A DNA stretch of 61,362 bases from Nitrospirota bacterium (lineage in GTDB: Bacteria; Nitrospirota; Thermodesulfovibrionia; Thermodesulfovibrionales; SM23-35). Positions 8,709 through 15,664 of this stretch are shown in pieces. The translations under genes and the position numbers were made by a program. Below the pieces are notes generated by a model. It saw only the letters and a program-made list of their open reading frames with translations, was not told the origin of the DNA and ran no database searches. How positions within the stretch are numbered: position 1 is the stretch's first letter; the number at the start of each line of letters is the position of its first letter. The stretch is taken from assembly GCA_040754395.1 (NCBI GenBank), contig JBFMCL010000020.1, positions 1-61,362 of the forward strand, read 5' to 3'.

Positions 8709-10082
8709 CTATTCCCATTGTAATGTTTTCCAGTGCCCTTTGTGAAATCTCCAGATCATTAGCATCCCCTGCATGTTCATGGAGATTACCATGGCTATCC
8801 ATGCACCGGTTGCCCCGTAATGCAGGATGATCGAGAAAAAATATGCAAGAGGAAGACGGATAACCCACATCGCGATGATGATGATCCACATCGTGCCCTT
8901 GGTGTCGCCTGCTCCCTGAAGGCCACCTGCCAGGATCACACTGAATGCCATAAAAGGCTCCGACAGCATGTTTATCCTGAGATAACGCACTGTTTCCTCA
9001 TGAACCGCCGGGTCTTTTGTCAGGAACGACGAGAATTCCCGCGCCCAGATAAATATGACAAGCGCTATCAGGCTTATGAGCATGACTCCTGTCAGAGCGA
9101 TTTTCCATCCGAGCCTTTCCGCCCTGTCAGGGTCCTTTGCCCCAAGGTTCTGGCCGATGAGTACGGACGCAGCCATATTTAGGGCAAAAGCGGGAAGAAA
9201 TATGATCGCTTCGATTCTAAGGCCGTTTGTGATGGATGCAAGTGCGGTGATGCGTTCCTCCCCGAGCCTTCCGAGAATATTGTACAGCACAATGCTTCCT
9301 GCGTTCCATGCGATCTGGAGAAGCACGGAAGGCCATCCGATGCTGAGAATCCTGCGCAGAGTCGATTTCACTATTGTAAAAGGGCCTTCATACATCGGCC
9401 TCCATCGGCCGGAGAGAAAAAAAAGGGAGTTCATGACCATTCCTGCGGAAACCGAAATCGCCGTGGAGATGGCTATGCCGATATACCCTAATCCGGGCAT
9501 GCCGGACATTCCGAACACGAGAATGAAATCGCCCAGGATATTGAGCACGCTGACGACAGCCATGGTCATGAGCGGCTTCCGGACTTCGCCGCTTGCCCGG
9601 AAGACCGCATTGGAAACTATCAGAATATAATTGGGACCGAGCGCCAGAGCGAAGACCTTCAGGAATTCTTCCGAGATTTCTTGTATTTCACCGGGGAAGC
9701 CGGACAGGGAGAGTATTTCCCTGCTGAACAAAAGCCCTGTAATGGTCAGGACTATTGCCGCCAAAACACTGAATAGCAAAGACTGCCTTGAAACTTCTAT
9801 AGCTTCCTGGTCTCTTCCTGATCCGCTTGCCCTTGAGACCATGGCCAGGGTGCCGATACTGATTGCATTTGCGATGATAATCACCAGGAAGTATATCTGG
9901 CTTATAAAGCCTACGGCTGCCTGGACTTCAGGGCTTATAAAGCCCGCAACATAAATATCGGTCAGGCCGACAAGGAAATTGAATATCATAATAAGCATCA
10001 TCGGCCATGACATCTGCCATATATTCATCCAGATATTTCCTGATGTCAGGGCTGGCGCCGGGGATTTGTGTGAGACAGACAT
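8709..10082 (-). CDS. MATE family efflux transporter
   Basis: A 457-residue integral membrane protein of the multidrug and toxic compound extrusion family, using Na+ or H+ gradients to export substrates. It has about twelve hydrophobic segments in two related halves, with typical MATE text such as SWPMMLIMIFNFLVGLTDIY near the N-terminus and GLQGAGDTKGTMWI in the second half. Length is normal. No clear ribosome-binding site precedes the ATG. It ends 20 bases before the CysRS-like gene, so the two may share a transcript, hinting that the transporter could export or import the product of that enzyme (speculative). Confidence 0.9.
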   Translation of the reverse strand: MSVSHKSPAPALTSGNIWMNIWQMSWPMMLIMIFNFLVGLTDIYVAGFISPEVQAAVGFISQIYFLVIIIANAISIGTLAMVSRASGSGRDQEAIEVSRQSLLFSVLAAIVLTITGLLFSREILSLSGFPGEIQEISEEFLKVFALALGPNYILIVSNAVFRASGEVRKPLMTMAVVSVLNILGDFILVFGMSGMPGLGYIGIAISTAISVSAGMVMNSLFFLSGRWRPMYEGPFTIVKSTLRRILSIGWPSVLLQIAWNAGSIVLYNILGRLGEERITALASITNGLRIEAIIFLPAFALNMAASVLIGQNLGAKDPDRAERLGWKIALTGVMLISLIALVIFIWAREFSSFLTKDPAVHEETVRYLRINMLSEPFMAFSVILAGGLQGAGDTKGTMWIIIIAMWVIRLPLAYFFSIILHYGATGAWIAMVISMNMQGMLMIWRFHKGHWKTLQWE

Positions 10083-10237
10083 TGTCTGATAATTCTATCA
10101 TAAAAAAGAGATCTGTCAGATGATTCTTTCTCTGTCCATAACGGGAATAAAGCATTCCGGCATGGCGTTGCATTTTCAGGGTCTTTTCAGTAGAGTTATT
10201 ATGAGGAAACCCGAAACGGGTGAACAGTCAGACGTAT

Positions 10238-10284
10238 TGTGACTGGTCATCGCGAGCGACCAGCGGGAGCGCGGCAATCTCATT
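10238..10284. repeat. Single palindromic repeat unit (CATCGCGAG...GGCAATCTC type)
   Basis: The string CATCGCGAGCGACCAGCG followed by GGAGCGCGGCAATCTC is one isolated copy of the dispersed palindromic family that fills most gaps of this window. It lies between the divergent MATE and thioredoxin genes. Confidence 0.75.
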
Positions 10285-10306
10285 GTGTACCCCTTAAGAG
10301 GTGAAT

Positions 10307-10753
10307 ATGTCAGAACATCAGGCGCTGCTGAGATGTCCGGCATGCGGAGCAGTGAACCGTGTGTCTGCTGACAGACTGAGGGATCAACCGAAATGCGGGA
10401 AATGCAGTAATCTGCTCGAGGTTACTGGAAAGCCTGTTGATGTCTCTGCCACGGGCTTTGAGCGGGAGGTTCTGCAATGGCCCGGGGCGGTATTGGTGGA
10501 ATTCTGGGCACAGTGGTGCGGGTATTGCCGGATGATCGCTCCGGCAATTGATGCGCTGGCGCGTGCGAAAGCAGGTCTTGTGAAGGTGGTCAGGGTCAAT
10601 GTCGATAAAGCTCCTGAACTCGCGCAGAGGTTTGGTATCCGCGCAACTCCGACGTTTCTGCTTTACCGGAATGGCAATAAGGTCAATGAGATTGGGGGCG
10701 CCCTTCCAGGGGATCAGCTTGAGATCTGGATAGAATCCTCCTTAAAGAGCTGA
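10307..10753 (+). CDS. Thioredoxin 2-type protein with N-terminal zinc ribbon
   Basis: A 148-residue thiol-disulphide oxidoreductase with a TrxC-like layout: an N-terminal zinc ribbon (CPACG at about 10-14 and CGKC) followed by a thioredoxin fold. The active site reads WCGYC instead of the classic WCGPC. The cis-proline loop is RATPTF. AAGAGGTGA at 10296-10304 points to the ATG at 10307 rather than the GTG at 10301. No signal peptide is present, so it acts in the cytoplasm. A tyrosine in place of the active-site proline should alter redox potential. Confidence 0.88.
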   Translation: MSEHQALLRCPACGAVNRVSADRLRDQPKCGKCSNLLEVTGKPVDVSATGFEREVLQWPGAVLVEFWAQWCGYCRMIAPAIDALARAKAGLVKVVRVNVDKAPELAQRFGIRATPTFLLYRNGNKVNEIGGALPGDQLEIWIESSLKS

Positions 10754-10762
10754 AGGCCCTGC

Positions 10763-10786
10763 GCCGGCTATTGTCCTGAAGCCGGC
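10763..10786. terminator. Possible shared hairpin between convergent genes
   Basis: GCCGGCT (10763-10769) pairs with AGCCGGC (10780-10786) across a 10-base loop between the convergent thioredoxin and SPOR-domain genes. It overlaps the stop of the minus-strand gene and lacks a T tract, so termination is uncertain. Confidence 0.3.
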
Positions 10787-12141
10787 TGATGATACACGAG
10801 TGTCTCTGTCTTCTCTTTTGTACGGATTCTCTCAGCCATCGTGACAGCCTCTTTCCTGTTCGGAAAACTGCCGATCAGCACCCTGAATACCACACTGTTA
10901 TTTTTTGTCCTGCTTTCATGGATTCGGGGAGCATATCCCTTCGCCTGAAATGCCTTCATGACAGACAACGCGTTCTGCTTATTCCGGAAGACTCCGATCT
11001 GTACCGCGTAGCCGGCTTTCTGCGGTGATTCGGCTACCGCAGGTTTTGGTGTGGAGACCGGTCTGGATGCCGGCCTGATTGTCTCAGTTTTCTGCATGGT
11101 TGTTTTCCTGATATGCTGCGGTGTTTCTTTTGACTTCTTTTCCGCAGGAACCTGAGGTTTTACCATGGATGGCTGCGGGACAGATGTGGTCTGCACAGGA
11201 GGGGCAGGGGGAACCGGCAGCTGGATTTCTGCACCCGGTTTTTCGGATGGCATCGAAGGCTTTTCTGCAATGGGGGGGAGGGGTTTCTGCATCTGCAGGT
11301 CATCTTTGAAGAGGAAAAAGCCTGCAGCTCCAAGCATCACGATTGCGACAAGAATAACGGGAAGGTACATTTTTATTTTGCTCTTCGGCTCAGCTATCCC
11401 CCGGAATGCAGCAGATTCGCGCTCGTTCCCGTGCATGGCATAGGCCCGGATATCCTCTTCAGCCTGTACGTCAGCAGACGGTTCAGTCTTTTCAGATTCT
11501 TTCTCCTGTTCCTGCTCTGCAGGCTTCATGCCTGACCAGTCATCCGTATCCGGACCCGCATCCGGCGATGTCTGCGCATCTTCCTTGCCCATTTGCGCAG
11601 GTGCCTTATCCGGCGGTTTTTCCTCTGTCTGAGCAGTTTCTGTCAGCACTTCTCCGAATTGTACTGCGGTGTCTTCCTCAGGAATGTGTGCTGTCACCTG
11701 CTCTTCAGGAATATCTGCTTCATGGGGATGCTCCGGGACATTTTCCTGTTCCCTGTCATCAGGCAGGGCCGAACCGGAGAGGATATCCTCTGTTTTCCTG
11801 ATAAGTTCTTCGCGACTGAAAGAGGTTTTCAGAAAATCAACAATTCCGTAAATTGAGGTATACCGTGATTCGACTCTTCCTCCATGAGGGGTAAGGATGA
11901 CGATAGGGATATCCCTGAGGGCCTCATCATCATGGATTGTCTTGCTTATGTCCAGTCCGCTTGCGCCGGCCATCCCGATATTAATGAATATCAGTGAGGG
12001 ATTGACTTTCCTTGCAACATTTATACTGTCGTTCTTGTTTAACGCGCTGAATACAAGATAGTCCGCTGATTCGAGTGTTGAGATCATTTGCTGGATCATC
12101 TCCCTGTCGGTATCGATTATGAGTATCGTTTTCCCGCTCAT
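10768..12141 (-). CDS. Degenerate receiver domain - transmembrane - SPOR domain protein
   Basis: A 457-residue protein of unusual layout. Residues 1-125 are a response-regulator receiver fold (KTILIIDTDREMIQQMI ... DIPIVILTPHGG ... DFLKTSF), but the phosphoacceptor position is Asn54 (IFINIGMAGASG) instead of Asp. A long acidic, Glu/Asp-rich linker follows, then one transmembrane segment near 257-279 (YLPVILVAIVMLGAAGFFLF), a Pro-rich stretch, and a C-terminal SPOR domain (GYAVQIGVFRNKQNALSVM ... FRVLIGSFPNRKEA), which binds septal peptidoglycan. AAGGAG precedes the ATG. It probably links a cytoplasmic partner to the division site without phosphorylation (inference). Confidence 0.82.
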   Translation of the reverse strand: MSGKTILIIDTDREMIQQMISTLESADYLVFSALNKNDSINVARKVNPSLIFINIGMAGASGLDISKTIHDDEALRDIPIVILTPHGGRVESRYTSIYGIVDFLKTSFSREELIRKTEDILSGSALPDDREQENVPEHPHEADIPEEQVTAHIPEEDTAVQFGEVLTETAQTEEKPPDKAPAQMGKEDAQTSPDAGPDTDDWSGMKPAEQEQEKESEKTEPSADVQAEEDIRAYAMHGNERESAAFRGIAEPKSKIKMYLPVILVAIVMLGAAGFFLFKDDLQMQKPLPPIAEKPSMPSEKPGAEIQLPVPPAPPVQTTSVPQPSMVKPQVPAEKKSKETPQHIRKTTMQKTETIRPASRPVSTPKPAVAESPQKAGYAVQIGVFRNKQNALSVMKAFQAKGYAPRIHESRTKNNSVVFRVLIGSFPNRKEAVTMAERIRTKEKTETLVYHQPASGQ

Positions 12142-12278
12142 AGCGTTTCTCCTTTAAATAGAATCAATTTACCAGTATATTGTGAAAAATTCAACCGGCA
12201 TCATCCGGCTTTCCATTGTACAAAGCCCATTCAGCATGCTGACCTCCGGAAGCCTCCGAATGGCACCCGGGGGTGTGT

Positions 12279-13349
12279 CTACCGAAGATATCCTTCGATC
12301 AGGAAATCCTCCCCGAGGCGTTTCATTACAGTGACGGTTATCCTGAAAGCCTCTTCAAGTGTCTGAAAGGATTTTCCGCCTACCGCGGGAAAGGACTCCT
12401 TCCCGCCGATAATTTTCGGGGCAATGAAAAAGATCACCTTGTCAACAATCCGGTCCTCCAGAGCATGTGCATTCAATGACGAGCCGCCCTCAATGAGCAC
12501 TGAAGTGAAGTGCATTTCGCCGAGCTTCCGTATCAGCCAGTTCAGGTCCAGTTTTCCCTCATAATTGAGGATTTGTATGCCCTTTTTTTCAAGAGAGTCC
12601 GTCCGTGAATCATTTGCCTGTGTGACAATGACCGTCCCGGGCGGCGTAGTGAGTATTCTTGCGCCAGCGGGAATCTCGAGTTGGGGATCAATAACAATCC
12701 GGAGAGGATTTTTCCCTCCCCTGATCCTCGCCGTAAGCCGGGGATCATCCGCCTTTACCGTCCCTATCGCGGTAATTACCGCATCTGCGCTGCTCCTCAG
12801 GCGATGCACTGCCTTTCGTGCCTTTTCGCCGGTTATCCATTTCGACTGTCCTTCCGGGGTGGCGATTTTTCCATCAAGAGTCATGGCTATTTTCAGCGTC
12901 ACAAAGGGTATTCCTGTGGTAATGAATTTTATATACGCCTCATTCAGTCTTTTTGCCTTGTCCTCAAGCACGCCTGATACGACCTCAACCCCGGCCTGCT
13001 GGAGTTCGAGAAAGCCCATGCCGGAAACCTTCGGGTTGGGATCCCTCATGCCTGCGACTACTTTTGCAATTCCGGCATCGATAATCGATTTTGTACAGGG
13101 AGGGGTTCTTTTCCCGGTATGGCAGCAGGGTTCGAGGTTGACGTAAAGAACCGAGCCCCTTGCCCTATCTCCGGCTTTTCGTATTACGAGTGCCTCAGCG
13201 TGGGGTGTGCCCGGTTTTCTGTGGAAATCTTCTGCGAGTATTTCACCGTATTTTACGATAACCGCACCGACCATAGGGTTCGGACTCGTCATACCTCGTG
13301 CCTTCTCCGCAAGTCTGATGGTGCGTTTTATAAAAAACCCGTCATCCAT
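12279..13349 (-). CDS. ribD: Bifunctional riboflavin deaminase-reductase RibD
   Basis: RibD carries out the deamination and side-chain reduction that follow GTP cyclohydrolase II in riboflavin synthesis. The 356-residue sequence has a cytidine-deaminase-like domain with zinc ligands His50 (HAE) and two cysteines (PCCHTGKRTPPC, about 74-85), then a reductase domain with TLKIAMTLDGKIAT, ADAVITAIGTVKADDPRL and LIEGGSSLN. Length and order are normal. It is isolated from other rib genes here and read in the same direction as the SPOR protein. Confidence 0.95.
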   Translation of the reverse strand: MDDGFFIKRTIRLAEKARGMTSPNPMVGAVIVKYGEILAEDFHRKPGTPHAEALVIRKAGDRARGSVLYVNLEPCCHTGKRTPPCTKSIIDAGIAKVVAGMRDPNPKVSGMGFLELQQAGVEVVSGVLEDKAKRLNEAYIKFITTGIPFVTLKIAMTLDGKIATPEGQSKWITGEKARKAVHRLRSSADAVITAIGTVKADDPRLTARIRGGKNPLRIVIDPQLEIPAGARILTTPPGTVIVTQANDSRTDSLEKKGIQILNYEGKLDLNWLIRKLGEMHFTSVLIEGGSSLNAHALEDRIVDKVIFFIAPKIIGGKESFPAVGGKSFQTLEEAFRITVTVMKRLGEDFLIEGYLR

Positions 13350-13404
13350 TAAACAATTACTATATCATAAGAAATGCCCCAGTGGAATACCGTGGTCCCG
13401 TATT

Positions 13405-13768
13405 TGCACATCCGGCGATAAGGATTGTCATTGCGGAGAGTCCTTTGCGTGTCATTGCGATGCCTCCTTCCCTGTCATTGCGAGGAACAGAGTGACGAAG
13501 CAATCTGTCGTTGAATCCCAGCGGCGAGATCGCCACGGACTCATTGCATTCGGCCTCGCGATGACAAAACCTGGAGAGTCATTGCAGGGAGCGAATTGAC
13601 AAAGCTGTCTTGTCGCTGGCTCCCTTTACCGTCATTGCGAGGAGTGTAACGACGAAGCAATCCCGTCTTTTTCATACGCGTGGGTTGAATTCAGTATGAA
13701 AAACCCTGTCTGTGCAGCAAAAAAGCGCTTTTTGTTTTTAACTCGCTGATTAATCTGCTATAATACAG
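13405..13768. mobile_element. MITE-like composite repeat element (copy 1)
   Basis: The left end reads ACATCCGGCGATAAGGAT and then GTCATTGCGG, matching the left terminus of the other elements (consensus core ATCCAGCGATA). The interior holds several palindromic units (GTCATTGCGAGGAAC..GTGACGAAGCAATC, then GATCGCCACGGA..CTCGCGATGAC). A weak right end, GCTGATTAATCTGCTATAAT, lies just before the next gene and may supply its -10 box. It fills the 422-base gap between ribD and the next gene, and no coding region is seen in it. Confidence 0.5.
13737..13764 (+). promoter_or_regulatory. Putative promoter of the envelope-protein/hyp operon
   Basis: A perfect TATAAT at 13759-13764 with a weak TTTAAC at 13737-13742 (spacer 16). 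The expected transcription start falls at about 13770-13771, immediately before the ATG at 13772, where no ribosome-binding site is seen, so the first message may be leaderless. Confidence 0.45.
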
Positions 13769-13771
13769 AAA

Positions 13772-14164
13772 ATGGATCAGATCTGGCTCATAATCCTTGC
13801 AGTTGCGGTTGCAGTAACAGCCGGGTATGTCATCTCGCTGATTATTGAACTCAAGAAGACTATCCGTACGCTGAATGAACTTATGAAGACGACGGAGGAA
13901 TCGCTGAAACCCACACTTGCCGAACTCCAGGAAACCCTTAAAAGCCTCAGGAACGTTACGGATGATATTAATGAAGTGACGACCGACGTAAAGACATTGT
14001 CCGGATCGGTGAGGGATGTCGGCCTGAATATCCGGCATGTCAGCGAGATGATTGATGAAGTCACGACATCGACCGCGATTAGGGCATCAGGGTTGAAGGC
14101 CGGGATCAAAACGGGATTAATGGTTTTATTGAGCAATATTTTTTCAAAAAAGGGAGGAGAATAA
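13772..14164 (+). CDS. DUF948-like small membrane protein
   Basis: A 130-residue protein with one N-terminal transmembrane segment (IWLIILAVAVAVTAGYVISLII) followed by a long amphipathic, probably coiled-coil region (LKKTIRTLNELMKTTEESL ... LRNVTDDINEVTTDVKTL) and a short hydrophobic C-terminus. This resembles DUF948/YtxG-type general stress proteins. It overlaps the YtxH-domain gene by one base, the usual partner of such proteins. The role is unknown but likely envelope-associated. Confidence 0.72.
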   Translation: MDQIWLIILAVAVAVTAGYVISLIIELKKTIRTLNELMKTTEESLKPTLAELQETLKSLRNVTDDINEVTTDVKTLSGSVRDVGLNIRHVSEMIDEVTTSTAIRASGLKAGIKTGLMVLLSNIFSKKGGE

Positions 14165-14484
14165 TGAGAGAAGAAGGCGGATACAGCATGGGAAGCGTGT
14201 TCATGTCGTTTTTACTCGGTGGTCTGGTGGGTGCGGGTTTTGCCTTGCTCTTAGCCCCCCAGTCAGGACGTGAAACAAGGCAGAAGATCAGAGAGCTTAC
14301 CGATGACGTGAAGGAAAAGGCGGTTGAATATGCCGGTGACGTGAAAGAGAGAATAACGAGCGGTATCGATAAAAGCAAGGACGTATATGAGGACAAGAAG
14401 AGCATGATCTCGAGCGCCATCGATGCAGGCAAAGCAGCGTATGAACATGAGAAAGAGAGGTTGTCAAAAGAGCCGAATGCATGA
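14164..14484 (+). CDS. YtxH domain-containing protein
   Basis: A 106-residue protein with the YtxH signature: a glycine-rich hydrophobic N-terminus (SVFMSFLLGGLVGAGFALLL) followed by APQSGRETRQKI and a charged coiled coil (DDVKEKAVEYAGDVKERI). Such proteins are stress-related and often annotated as gas-vesicle-like. It overlaps the upstream gene by one base and hypA by eight bases, so it forms the head of the hyp operon. Confidence 0.82.
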   Translation: MREEGGYSMGSVFMSFLLGGLVGAGFALLLAPQSGRETRQKIRELTDDVKEKAVEYAGDVKERITSGIDKSKDVYEDKKSMISSAIDAGKAAYEHEKERLSKEPNA

Positions 14485-14821
14485 GGTGTCGATTGCGCAG
14501 GGAATGCTCGATATCGCTATCGACAACTGTAAGAAGCAGGGGTATGGAAGTATTGAATCCATAAAGGTCAAAATAGGAAGGGCATCCGGTGTCGTGCCTG
14601 ATTCACTCCATTTTGCCTTCGAAGCATTAAAACCCGGAACAATTGCGGAGAAGGCTGTGCTCACCATAATTGAAGTGCCTGTCAGTGGCTTCTGCAAGGG
14701 ATGCGGAAAACATTTCACTGTCGAAGAAAAATACGTTATTGAGTGTCCCTTGTGCGGAGATCCGTCATTCCAGGTTGAGACCGGCCGGGAGCTGAATATC
14801 GATGAGATGGAGGTTGTCTGA
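14477..14821 (+). CDS. hypA: Hydrogenase nickel-insertion accessory protein HypA
   Basis: HypA delivers nickel to the large-subunit precursor of [NiFe] hydrogenases together with HypB. The true start is the ATG at 14477, giving the obligatory MHEVSIAQG N-terminus, where His2 binds nickel. The longer in-frame start upstream would bury it. The 114-residue protein carries a zinc site with CKGCGKHF and CPLCGD. It overlaps the YtxH gene by eight bases and hypB by one base, a tight operon. Confidence 0.95.
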   Translation: MHEVSIAQGMLDIAIDNCKKQGYGSIESIKVKIGRASGVVPDSLHFAFEALKPGTIAEKAVLTIIEVPVSGFCKGCGKHFTVEEKYVIECPLCGDPSFQVETGRELNIDEMEVV

Positions 14822-15465
14822 TGAAAGTGAAGGTTGTCACTAATATTCTTGAGGCGAATGACAGGATTGCCGCGGAAAACAGGAAGCTGTTCAGCGATGC
14901 AGGCGTCTTTGTAATGAATATCATGAGCGGGCCGGGTGCAGGAAAGACCTCACTCCTGGAGAGGACGATTCAGGCACTGGCCGGTATACTACGGATCGGC
15001 GTCATAGAAGGCGACATCGCCGGATCGGACGATGCGGAGAGGATAGAAAAGCACGGGGTCCCGGTTGTCCAGATAAATACCGGCGGCGGCTGCCATCTTG
15101 ATGCGAATATGATACGTGAGGTTCTTGATGAATTCCCGCTGAAAGAGCTTGATCTGCTGATCATAGAGAATGTCGGGAATCTTGTGTGCCCGGCTGAATT
15201 CAATCTGGGCGAGAACATGAAGGTGATGCTGCTCAGTATTGCGGAAGGACATGACAAGCCGCTCAAATATCCTCTGATGTTTCAGGAGTCCTCTGCACTG
15301 GTTTTGAACAAGATCGACCTTGCCCCCTATACTGATGCGGACCTCGGAAAGATCAAAAAGGATTCGCTTTCCCTCAACCCGAACCTGAAGATATTCGAGG
15401 TGTCATGCAAGACCGGGGACGGCATCGGTGAATGGACAGCCTGGCTTCAGACTCTGGTGAAGTAA
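14821..15465 (+). CDS. hypB: Hydrogenase nickel-incorporation GTPase HypB
   Basis: HypB is the SIMIBI-class GTPase that powers nickel transfer to the hydrogenase active site. The 214 residues contain the P-loop GPGAGKTSLL (about 40-49), the metal/dimer segment GGGCHLDANMI, the switch region LLIIENVGNLVCPAEF and the guanine-specificity motif NKIDL. The N-terminal CxxCGC motif and the His-rich stretch of some HypBs are absent, so it probably does not store nickel. It starts within the hypA stop codon. Confidence 0.95.
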   Translation: MKVKVVTNILEANDRIAAENRKLFSDAGVFVMNIMSGPGAGKTSLLERTIQALAGILRIGVIEGDIAGSDDAERIEKHGVPVVQINTGGGCHLDANMIREVLDEFPLKELDLLIIENVGNLVCPAEFNLGENMKVMLLSIAEGHDKPLKYPLMFQESSALVLNKIDLAPYTDADLGKIKKDSLSLNPNLKIFEVSCKTGDGIGEWTAWLQTLVK

Positions 15466-15521
15466 TCCTGCATGCAGTCCGGGAACTGATACGCAAACAA
15501 TGTGATATTGAAAGATGATTC

Positions 15522-15600
15522 GCTGTTGAGGAGAACTCTCCTCACCCCTTCTCAACATTACCTCGGCGAATCCGCCTGAGGCCGGGAGAGAGGTCTTGCT
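15522..15600. repeat. Palindromic intergenic repeat between hypB and hypF
   Basis: The gap holds nested inverted repeats: GAGGAGA/TCTCCTC around 15528-15543 and GTTGAG near its start pairing with CTCAAC about 30 bases on. Similar C/T-rich then G/A-rich text occurs in frame inside hypF (about 16653-16690), so this is probably a second dispersed repeat family. Confidence 0.45.
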
Positions 15601-15664
15601 GCATCCCAATGACATATCAGGTTGCATACACACTGGGATGGAATTACGGGACTTGAGAAACTGA

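Noticed and set aside
14423-14821. 132-residue version of HypA
   Set aside because: HypA function needs the N-terminal Met-His. The ATG at 14477 supplies it.
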